Assembly (NCBI GenBank): GCA_955652075.1
Contig: CATPAS010000067.1
Coordinates: 1-5,744, forward strand
Length of the DNA stretch: 5,744 nt
From: an uncultured Gaiellaceae bacterium
GTDB lineage: Bacteria; Actinomycetota; Thermoleophilia; Gaiellales; Gaiellaceae
Direction of reading: 5' to 3'
Below the pieces are notes generated by a model. It was not told the DNA's origin. It did no database searches and saw only the letters and a list, made by a program, of their open reading frames with translations. Shown here piece by piece: positions 1 through 5,030 of the stretch (positions are counted from its first letter, which is position 1; each line of letters opens with the position of its first letter). A program made the translations under genes and the position numbers.

Positions 1-126
1 GAGGACTGGGGCCGGTTCCCGCACCTCCTGATCTGGCATGGGCGGCGGGTCTGCCTCGCGCGTCAACCCCGCTGCGAGGAGTGCGTTCTTAACGACCTCT
101 GTCCATCGAGCCGCGTCGACGTTCAG
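1..126 (-). CDS. Possible 5' end of an unidentified gene, cut by the left window edge
   Basis: Below the stop codon of the zinc-ribbon/PAS gene, one minus-strand frame stays open to the window edge. It reads NVDAARWTEVVKNALLAAGL and continues into a proline- and glutamate-rich stretch ending near PDQEVREPAPVL. The first part looks like an amphipathic helix, and third codon positions favour G/C, as in real genes here. No ATG, GTG or TTG opens the frame at the junction. The only start there is CTG at 126-124, overlapping the preceding TGA by a few bases. In-frame alternatives are TTG at 66-64 and ATG at 39-37, and none has a convincing ribosome binding site. I do not recognise the product. If real, it is the fourth gene of the trxB-corA-PAS series. 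It could also be open by chance, given the base composition. Confidence 0.35.
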   Translation of the reverse strand, partial: MNVDAARWTEVVKNALLAAGLTREADPPPMPDQEVREPAPVL

Positions 127-572
127 CGGCCCGGGGTCAGCGCCACCAGCAGCCCGCCGTCATCGTCGTAGGCGGGGAAGAAGTCGGCCGTCACGGCCTT
201 CTTCTGGCCTGCGCGCGTCCGCAGCTCGAGGTGCTCGCCCAGCCGGCGCACGCCCCATTCGAGCGCCAGCGTCGCAGGATTCTGCTGCGCCTCGAACCCG
301 CTCAGACCGAGCCGCTCGACGAGGTCCGCTCCGAGGAGCTCCTGCTCCTGGTAGCCCGAGAGCTCGAAGACGCCGCGGCCGCTCGCGAGGATCCGCCCCT
401 CCTTGTCGCAGACCACGAATCCGGTGTTGGGCGCGGGATAGTAGTCGTCCATCAGCTCGAAGAGAAAGCCGAAACCGCAGCGATCGCAGGCGACCGGCAC
501 GTTGTCGATCTCCTGGAGCCGGTCGTGGTCGATGGAGCGCTGCTTGCAGTTGGGGCAGATGAAGTGCGGCAT
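123..572 (-). CDS. Small zinc-ribbon plus PAS domain protein
   Basis: This 149-residue protein has two parts. Residues 1-38 form a zinc ribbon with CxxC pairs at Cys6/Cys9 and Cys29/Cys32. Residues about 42-149 look like a single PAS domain: the PNTGFVVCDKEGRIL segment followed by FELSGYQEQELLG is typical of the PAS core, and the end (FFPAYDDDGGLLVAL) fits its last strands. There is no kinase, cyclase, helix-turn-helix or other output domain, and no membrane segment or signal peptide, so it is probably a cytoplasmic sensor or adaptor acting through a partner. Ligand and partner cannot be read from the sequence. The ATG lies 18 bases after the corA stop, preceded only by a weak GACGGA, so it is probably co-transcribed with corA and trxB. 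The PAS call is by pattern recognition; the Cys pairs are directly visible. Confidence 0.85.
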   Translation of the reverse strand: MPHFICPNCKQRSIDHDRLQEIDNVPVACDRCGFGFLFELMDDYYPAPNTGFVVCDKEGRILASGRGVFELSGYQEQELLGADLVERLGLSGFEAQQNPATLALEWGVRRLGEHLELRTRAGQKKAVTADFFPAYDDDGGLLVALTPGR

Positions 573-590
573 TCCGTCAAGGTAGCGACG

Positions 591-1499
591 CTAAATCCAC
601 CTGCGCCTCCTGAAGAACACGAGCTGCGCGATCGTGGTGACGATGATCAGCCCCCACGACCAGGCATAGCCCCACTGCCAGCCGAGCTCGGGGAAATGGT
701 GCTTGAAGTTCTGGCCGTAGAGCCCGACGATGAACGTGGGCAGCAGGAGGACGGACGCGATCACGGTCAGCTTCTTCACCACCTCGTTCTGGTCGTTCGC
801 GATCTTCGCCTGCAGGTAGTCGCGGACGCTCGCGATCAGATCACGTGAGAGCTCGAGGCCCTCGAACGCGCGGAGGAGCTTGTCGTAGGCGCTCTGGAAG
901 GCCACCTCGACCTCGTGCGGGAAGACCTCCTGCCCTTCTTGCACCTCGACGACGTTGTCGACGACGCGGCGAACGGCATCGCGCGTGGGGGCCAGCGTCC
1001 GGCGGATCTGCAGGAGGTCGTGCCGAAGCACGCTCAACCGCTCACGGGTCTGGACGGTCGGCGCGGCCTCGACGTTGTCCTCGAGCTCGTCGATTTCCCC
1101 GTCCAGCTCGTCGACAAGATTGAGGTAGCGCTCGGCGATGTCGTCGACGAGCCGGTAGAGCATCATCCCCCCGTTGTCGTCTGGACGGCACGCCTCACGC
1201 GCCGGCCGCGGGTCGTACGGGTGCTCCCCGGGAGGCGTCTTGCTCACGCTGACGAGGACCTCGTGCATGACTACGGCATCGACTTCCTGGTAGAAGATGC
1301 GATCCTCTTCGGGGACCGCAACCGCGACGAGGAAGACGCCGAACACGTAGTCCCCGTGGGTCTGGAGCGTCGGGCGCGGCTCGTCATCGTGCTTTGCAGG
1401 CGCCAGCAAGCGCTCGAGTGCGGACTCGTGGAGCTCCCGTGGCAGCTTTTCCCGCAGCTCGTCCGGGGTTGGATCGATCAGGTCGATCCATTCGGCCAT
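591..1499 (-). CDS. corA: CorA-family divalent cation transporter with GQN in place of GMN
   Basis: This 302-residue protein has the full CorA layout. It opens with WIDLIDPTPDELRE, followed by a soluble domain. A long charged helical stalk runs from about residue 120 to 240 and includes ELDGEIDELEDNV and RETRERLSVLRHDLLQIRRT-like segments. Two membrane helices follow, at about 243-261 and 276-296, and the end is basic (RRRRW), as expected for a cytoplasmic C-terminus. CorA proteins form pentamers that let Mg2+, and in some members Co2+, Ni2+ or Zn2+, across the inner membrane. The signature at the end of the first membrane helix is normally YGMNF. Here it is YGQNF, with GQN at residues 262-264 (bases 716-708), followed by FPEL instead of the usual MPEL. 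Ion choice or direction may therefore differ from classical CorA. The ATG start sits 25 bases after trxB; I see no good ribosome binding site. Confidence 0.95.
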   Translation of the reverse strand: MAEWIDLIDPTPDELREKLPRELHESALERLLAPAKHDDEPRPTLQTHGDYVFGVFLVAVAVPEEDRIFYQEVDAVVMHEVLVSVSKTPPGEHPYDPRPAREACRPDDNGGMMLYRLVDDIAERYLNLVDELDGEIDELEDNVEAAPTVQTRERLSVLRHDLLQIRRTLAPTRDAVRRVVDNVVEVQEGQEVFPHEVEVAFQSAYDKLLRAFEGLELSRDLIASVRDYLQAKIANDQNEVVKKLTVIASVLLLPTFIVGLYGQNFKHHFPELGWQWGYAWSWGLIIVTTIAQLVFFRRRRWI

Positions 1500-1524
1500 C
1501 GGGCGAGGCTAGCTGCGGTGTCGG

Positions 1525-2493
1525 CTAGAGCCGGGGTGCGGCTTCAGCGGTCATCAGGTGTCCCTGGAGCGCGGCAAGGTACCGCTCCGCATCGAGGGCG
1601 CCCATGCAGCCGGACCCGGCTGCGGTGACCGCCTGTCGGTAGACGTGATCCTGCACGTCGCCGACGGCGAAGACTCCCGGAACGTTCGTCTCGGTCGAGT
1701 GCGGCCTCGTAATGAGGTAGCCGGCCCCGTCGTGTTCGAGCTGGTCGAGGAAGAGCTCCGTGTTCGGATCGTGGCCGATCGCCGCGAACACGCCGTCCGC
1801 GTCGAGCTCCCACGTCTCGTCGGTGTTGACGTCGCGCAGGCGGACGCCGGAGACGCGGTCGCCTCCGAGCACCTTGTCCACCACGGCGTTGGTGATCCAC
1901 TCGATCTTCTCGTTCGCCCGGGCGCGGTCCTCCATGATCTGGGAGGCCCGGAACTCGTCGCGCCGGTGCACGATCGTCACCTTGGCGGCGAAGCGGGCCA
2001 GGAAGGTCGCTTCCTCCATGGCGGAATCGCCGCCGCCGACGACGACGACGTGCTTGCCGGGGAAGAAGGCCGCGTCGCAGGTGGCGCAGTACGAGACGCC
2101 GCGACCCTGGAGCTTCCGCTCGGACTCCAGGCCGAGCTGGCGGGCGGTGGCCCCGGTCGCCACGATCACGGTCTCGGCGCGGTACTCGTCCTCGCCGACC
2201 CACACACGGTGGGGGCGCTCGGAGAAATCGACCCTGGTCACGTCGTCGGTGATGAAGTCGGTCCCGAACCGCTCGGCCTGCCGGCGGAACTCGGCCATCA
2301 TCTCCGGCCCCAGGACGCCGTCGGCGTACCCGGGGTAGTTCTCCACATCGCTCGTGATCATCAGCTGGCCGCCCCAGTTGAAGCCCTCGATCACGAGTGG
2401 CTTCAGGTTCGCGCGGGCAGCGTAGAGGGCGGCGGTGTAGCCGGCCGGGCCTCCTCCGATGATGATCAGCTCGCGAATGTCGTTGTCAGTCAT
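1525..2493 (-). CDS. trxB: Thioredoxin reductase (NADPH, FAD-dependent)
   Basis: This 322-residue flavoenzyme passes electrons from NADPH through FAD and a redox-active disulfide to thioredoxin in the cytoplasm. Every family landmark is present and in order: the FAD-binding GGGPAG at 13-18, an ATGATARQL segment at about 112-120, the active-site CATC at 136-139 followed by Asp140, the NADP-binding GGGDSA at 153-158, HRRDEFR at 176-182 (arginines that contact the NADPH 2'-phosphate), and the C-terminal FAD motif GDVQD at 278-282 leading into RQAVTAAGSGCMGA. Length is normal for the low-molecular-weight bacterial type. The ATG is preceded by GGAGG, though only 3 bases away. No thioredoxin gene lies next to it in this window. 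It is the first gene of the minus-strand series that continues into corA, and it is transcribed divergently from the release-factor-like gene. Confidence 0.98.
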   Translation of the reverse strand: MTDNDIRELIIIGGGPAGYTAALYAARANLKPLVIEGFNWGGQLMITSDVENYPGYADGVLGPEMMAEFRRQAERFGTDFITDDVTRVDFSERPHRVWVGEDEYRAETVIVATGATARQLGLESERKLQGRGVSYCATCDAAFFPGKHVVVVGGGDSAMEEATFLARFAAKVTIVHRRDEFRASQIMEDRARANEKIEWITNAVVDKVLGGDRVSGVRLRDVNTDETWELDADGVFAAIGHDPNTELFLDQLEHDGAGYLITRPHSTETNVPGVFAVGDVQDHVYRQAVTAAGSGCMGALDAERYLAALQGHLMTAEAAPRL

Positions 2494-2495
2494 GG

Positions 2496-2501
2496 TCCTC
2501 C
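2496..2501 (-). promoter_or_regulatory. Ribosome binding site of trxB
   Basis: On the minus strand the sequence GGAGGA lies just before the trxB ATG at 2493. The GGAGG core is separated from the start codon by only 3 bases, shorter than usual, but it is the best Shine-Dalgarno match in the window. It supports this ATG, which also gives a standard N-terminus for the family. Confidence 0.7.
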
Positions 2502-2522
2502 AATAGTTCCCTGTTTCTCTTT

Positions 2523-2528
2523 ATTAAA
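2523..2528 (-). promoter_or_regulatory. Candidate -10 element for the trxB transcript
   Basis: Bases 2501-2535 form an AT-rich island in an otherwise G+C-rich sequence. Read on the minus strand it contains TTTAAT, one mismatch from TATAAT. Transcription would begin near 2516 and give a leader of about 23 bases that includes the GGAGG. I find no convincing -35 hexamer at 16-18 bases, so this rests on composition and geometry only. Confidence 0.3.
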
Positions 2529-2572
2529 CGATTTGGGTCGGCTGAAGCTTCCTGGGGGCGAGCCTCGATGCA

Positions 2573-2578
2573 TAGAAT
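2573..2578 (+). promoter_or_regulatory. Candidate -10 element for the release-factor-like gene
   Basis: TAGAAT on the plus strand is one mismatch from the TATAAT consensus. It would start transcription near 2585, leaving a leader of about 24 bases before the ATG at 2609. The -35 side is weak: the best candidate, TTCCTG at 2549-2554 with an 18-base spacer, matches poorly. The 8-base palindrome GAAGCTTC at 2544-2551 lies between this site and the opposing trxB candidate. Confidence 0.35.
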
Positions 2579-2597
2579 CCGCGCGCGCATGGTACGT

Positions 2598-2602
2598 AGG
2601 GG
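2598..2602 (+). promoter_or_regulatory. Ribosome binding site of the release-factor-like gene
   Basis: AGGGG lies 6 bases before the ATG at 2609, within a purine-rich run that continues up to the start codon. It supports this start. A nearer upstream ATG at 2589 is in another frame. Confidence 0.5.
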
Positions 2603-2608
2603 CGGGGG

Positions 2609-3742
2609 ATGGCTGGAACGGTGACGTGGTCGCTCCTGCGGGAGCTGGCCGGATTCCGAGCGGAGAAGGGCTGCGCGATCAGTCTGTGCCTGAACCTCGA
2701 TCCCTCCGAGGTACCGACTGCCGGTGACGCTCAGACGCGGATGAACTCGATGCTGCACGCGGCCGACAAGACCGACCGGACCGATCTGACCCATGAGCAG
2801 CGCTCCGCCCTGAAGGCCGACTTCGAGCGGATCGCGACCTGGTTCGACGATGATTTCGAGCGCGACGGGTCCCAGGGGCTCGCGGTCTTCGCGGCGGGCC
2901 TCGACAACTTCTGGCGGACGGTCCCACTGCCGGAGCCTGTCCGCGACAGCGCGAAGGTCGGCCGTGACTTCTACCTCTCGCCCCTCGTCCCGCTCGTGAG
3001 CCGGGGTGACGGGACGGTCGTCGCAGTTGTCGGGCGCGAGCAGGGGCAGCTCTACCGCCTGCGCGCAGGTCGGCTCGAGGAAATCGCCGAGCACTACGAC
3101 GAGCAGCCCGGTCAGCACGACCAGGGCGGCTGGTCGCAAGGCCGCTACCAGCGTCACATCGAGAAGCTCGTCCACGAACACCTGAAAGGAGTCGCGCAGG
3201 AGCTCGATCGCAGCAAGCGCCGGCTCCAGTCGCCGAGGATCGTGCTCGTCTGCTCGGACGAGATGCGGTCGGAGTTCACTGCGGCACTCTCTGCCGAGGT
3301 GCGCGCGTCGTTGGTGGGCTGGGCACCGGCGCAGGCGCAGGCCGGTCCAGTGGAAATCCTCCAGGCCGTGCTGCCGGTCCTCGAAGAGGCAGAGTCCAAG
3401 GACGAGTCCGAGGTGCTCGAGCGCTGGCGTGAGGAAGCCGGTCGAAACGCACGCGCCGCGTCAGGCTGGGAGCAGACGCTCGAGGCGGCATCGGATGCGC
3501 GCGTCGAACTGCTTCTCTTTCAGGAGGGAGCCGACCGGCCGGCTTTCCGTTGTCCCGCGTGCGGCCGCGCAGCGGTGTCCGAGGGGAGCTGCCCGCTTGA
3601 CGGGACCCGACTCGAGCCGACCGACTCGGGCCTCGACCTGGCCGTGCACCAGACGCTTGCTCATGGCGGCGCCGTGTGGGCGATTCGCCACCACCAGGAT
3701 CTCGCGCCGGCCGAGGGGATCGGCGCGCTGCTGCGCTTCTGA
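2609..3742 (+). CDS. Bacterial eRF1/Vms1-like release factor family protein (baeRF), probable peptidyl-tRNA hydrolase
   Basis: This 377-residue protein shows the layout of archaeo-eukaryotic-type release factors found in bacteria. An N-terminal domain (about 1-120) contains CAISLCLNLDPS. The middle domain carries a catalytic-type loop GGWSQGRYQRH, with GGWSQ at 173-177, in the place where eRF1 has GGQ and Vms1-like proteins have a GxxQ loop. The last domain (about 208-377) resembles the L7Ae-like domain 3 of eRF1/Pelota. It has a zinc knuckle, CPACG with Cys315 and Cys318 plus CPLDG with Cys328, and ends in GIGALLRF, very like the usual eRF1 C-terminal strand. In the fourth zinc-ligand position there is Asp331 rather than Cys. 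Known relatives cleave peptidyl-tRNA on stalled ribosomes, so a ribosome-rescue role is likely but inferred. It is transcribed away from trxB and ends 3 bases from the end of rmuC. Exact subfamily is not assigned. Confidence 0.88.
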   Translation: MAGTVTWSLLRELAGFRAEKGCAISLCLNLDPSEVPTAGDAQTRMNSMLHAADKTDRTDLTHEQRSALKADFERIATWFDDDFERDGSQGLAVFAAGLDNFWRTVPLPEPVRDSAKVGRDFYLSPLVPLVSRGDGTVVAVVGREQGQLYRLRAGRLEEIAEHYDEQPGQHDQGGWSQGRYQRHIEKLVHEHLKGVAQELDRSKRRLQSPRIVLVCSDEMRSEFTAALSAEVRASLVGWAPAQAQAGPVEILQAVLPVLEEAESKDESEVLERWREEAGRNARAASGWEQTLEAASDARVELLLFQEGADRPAFRCPACGRAAVSEGSCPLDGTRLEPTDSGLDLAVHQTLAHGGAVWAIRHHQDLAPAEGIGALLRF

Positions 3743-3745
3743 GAG

Positions 3746-4783
3746 CTACGCCGCGTCGGCCGCGACGCCCGGCAGCTCGAGCACGGTCTCGCCCTCGAGC
3801 TCGTCCTGTTCCTCGACCGCACGCTCGAGCTTCGTCCCGAACTTGTCGAGGCGCTTGCCGGCCTCGTGGTACTTGGACTGCGCATGGCCGAGGTGCGTGC
3901 CGACCTTGTCGAAGTCGTCGGCGAACCGGTCGAAGTCGCGCCGAAGGTCCGCCACGTACGCCATCACCTCGTGTGCGTGCTCCTCGATCTGCATGCCGCG
4001 CAGGCCCAGCGCGATCACCTGCAGGTACGCCGTGAAAGTCGTCGGCGAAACAGGAAAGACGCGCCGCTCGTGCGCGTACGAGAGCAGCGCTCCGGTCTTG
4101 CCGCACGCGAGCTCGTAGTACACCCCCTCGACCGGGATGTACATGAACGCAAAGTCGTAAGTGCCCTCGTCCGGACGAATGTACTTCGCTGCGATCGCGT
4201 CGATGTGCTGCTTGACGTCGCGGCCGAACTGCCGCTCGGCCAGTTGCCGCTCGTCGTCCGTTTCGGCGTCGACGAGCCGGATGTAGTTGTCGAGCGGGAA
4301 CTTCGAGTCGATGGGAATGGTCCGGTCTGCGCGCACGATCGCGTCGACCCGCTCGCCTGAATCGAACGTGTACTGCATCTCGTAGGCCGAAGGCGGCAGC
4401 CGGTCGCGGAGTAGGTTCTCGAGCAGGAGCTCGCCGAAGCCGCCGCGCGCCTTCGGCGGACGGAGGGCCTGCTCCAGCCGGGCGAGATCCTTCGCCCGGT
4501 CCAGCATCTGCGTCGTCGCCTCGTCCACCTTGCCGAGGCGCTCGTGGATCTTGTTCGCGGTCTGGGACGCGTTCTCGAGGCGGCGGTCGACCTTCGTGTC
4601 CAGCTCGCCGAGCCGGCGGTCCATCGTCTCGGTGACTCCGACGAGCCGCCGGTCGACCTCGGCGTTCCGTTCGGACAGCTGCGAGCTCCAATCCGTCCGC
4701 AGGTCTCGGAGGGCGCGCGCCAGCCAGGCAAGGGCGGCGGCCAGCCCCACGCCGAGCAGTAGGATGAGGATCACGTCCATCAC
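3746..4783 (-). CDS. rmuC: DNA recombination protein RmuC homologue
   Basis: This 345-residue protein matches the RmuC family, which limits inversions and rearrangements at repeats in E. coli and is predicted to carry a nuclease-like fold. An N-terminal membrane helix spans about residues 4-24. A coiled coil covers about 30-107, with DRRL at 44-47, 55-58 and 66-69. The conserved core begins at GGFGE (114-118). It contains RVDAIV (145-150) then PIDSKFP (157-163), where Asp147 and Asp159-x-Lys161 fit a PD-(D/E)xK-type site, followed by FAFMYIPVEGVYYE (211-224) and SPTTF (246-250). It is shorter than the E. coli protein (about 475 residues), mainly in the coiled coil and the C-terminus. The start is GTG at 4783 directly followed by ATG at 4780; there is no Shine-Dalgarno, so either could be used. 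Its cellular task in this organism is inferred from the family. Confidence 0.95.
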   Translation of the reverse strand: MMDVILILLLGVGLAAALAWLARALRDLRTDWSSQLSERNAEVDRRLVGVTETMDRRLGELDTKVDRRLENASQTANKIHERLGKVDEATTQMLDRAKDLARLEQALRPPKARGGFGELLLENLLRDRLPPSAYEMQYTFDSGERVDAIVRADRTIPIDSKFPLDNYIRLVDAETDDERQLAERQFGRDVKQHIDAIAAKYIRPDEGTYDFAFMYIPVEGVYYELACGKTGALLSYAHERRVFPVSPTTFTAYLQVIALGLRGMQIEEHAHEVMAYVADLRRDFDRFADDFDKVGTHLGHAQSKYHEAGKRLDKFGTKLERAVEEQDELEGETVLELPGVAADAA

Positions 4784-4794
4784 AGAGCCGACAG

Positions 4795-4800
4795 ACGGTA
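4795..4800 (-). promoter_or_regulatory. Candidate -10 element directly before rmuC (leaderless type)
   Basis: TACCGT on the minus strand fits the TANNNT pattern and ends 11 bases before the rmuC GTG. Transcription would begin within about 5 bases of the start codon. This fits the lack of a Shine-Dalgarno sequence and the leaderless mRNAs common in actinobacteria. No good -35 is visible, so support is weak. Confidence 0.3.
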
Positions 4801-4869
4801 GAGGGGGGATCGGACGGAACGGGCCGCGACGGTCCCGATCTGCGGCCTGGGGGAAGCGGAGAGGTCCAC

Positions 4870-4914
4870 AAAAAACGCCAAAGCCGGCGAACCCGAGGGT
4901 TCATCGGCTTTGGC
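4870..4914 (-). terminator. Strong intrinsic terminator reading toward rmuC
   Basis: On the minus strand a 10-bp stem pairs 4914-4905 (GCCAAAGCCG) with 4886-4877 (CGGCTTTGGC). After a two-position internal loop (A·C mismatch and T·G wobble) a second stem follows, GAACC with GGTTC, capped by a CTCG tetraloop around 4894-4897. One G separates the stem from six consecutive T at 4875-4870. This is a textbook Rho-independent terminator, and in this orientation only: the plus strand has no T-run after the hairpin. No minus-strand gene lies upstream for it to terminate, because the neighbour on that side is on the plus strand. It sits instead between a good promoter (4921-4950) and the rmuC start. 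It may therefore be an attenuator for rmuC or the body and end of a very short RNA. Confidence 0.8.
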
Positions 4915-4920
4915 TCGACG

Positions 4921-4950
4921 AGCATAGGCCGCGCTAACTGGCGCAGTCAA
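4921..4950 (-). promoter_or_regulatory. Sigma-70-like promoter pointing toward rmuC, immediately before the terminator
   Basis: On the minus strand TTGACT (4950-4945) and TATGCT (4926-4921) are separated by 18 bases. The first matches the -35 consensus at five of six positions, and the second matches the -10 at four of six, including the key TA and final T. The predicted start site is near 4914, which is the first paired base of the terminator hairpin. It is the best promoter match I see in the window. It could supply rmuC by read-through, with a leader of about 130 bases, or make a short RNA of about 45 bases. Confidence 0.6.
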
Positions 4951-5014
4951 GAGCGGCCACCCGTGAAAAACCTCGCACGTTGCGAACTTCCGTCCTGGGC
5001 CCTCTAGGGACGGG

Positions 5015-5020
5015 TACCCT
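5015..5020 (+). promoter_or_regulatory. Candidate -10 element before the His-rich protein gene
   Basis: TACCCT fits TANNNT and ends 10 bases before the GTG at 5031, so a transcript would start within a few bases of the start codon. There is no close Shine-Dalgarno (the nearest AGGG at 5006-5009 is 21 bases away) and no clear -35. The arrangement mirrors the TACCGT in front of rmuC. The rest of the 247-base divergent region (4784-5030) holds only this, the rmuC candidate, and the minus-strand promoter and terminator. Confidence 0.3.
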
Positions 5021-5030
5021 TGCCCGCGCC

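Noticed and set aside
38..562. Plus-strand open frame of 174 codons at the left end
   Set aside because: It is antisense to the zinc-ribbon/PAS gene, and its product is a low-complexity Arg/Ala/Pro/Ser sequence.
1509..1528. Inverted repeat CTAGC/GCTAG between trxB and corA as a terminator
   Set aside because: The stem is only five pairs with a ten-base loop and no T-run, and it is probably incidental in a short intra-operon gap.
1558..2727. Long plus-strand open frame (389 codons) antisense to trxB and running into the release-factor gene
   Set aside because: It lies opposite a clear thioredoxin reductase with every motif intact. Its product has no recognisable domain, and G+C-rich codon use routinely leaves the antisense frame open.
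4870..4914. Reading the hairpin as a tRNA fragment because of its GGTTCG-like tip
   Set aside because: There is no acceptor, D or anticodon arm around it, and the T-run and long stem fit a terminator.
3276..4925. Long minus-strand open frame (549 codons) over rmuC and the end of the release-factor gene
   Set aside because: It is out of frame with RmuC, rich in Arg, Ala, Pro and Gly in the way of shifted high-G+C frames, and overlaps two well-supported genes and the terminator.
4980..5030. TTG at 4980 as the start of the His-rich protein
   Set aside because: The added 17 residues have no distinctive features, no ribosome binding site lies ahead, and GTG at 5031 gives a normal basic N-terminus before the membrane helix.
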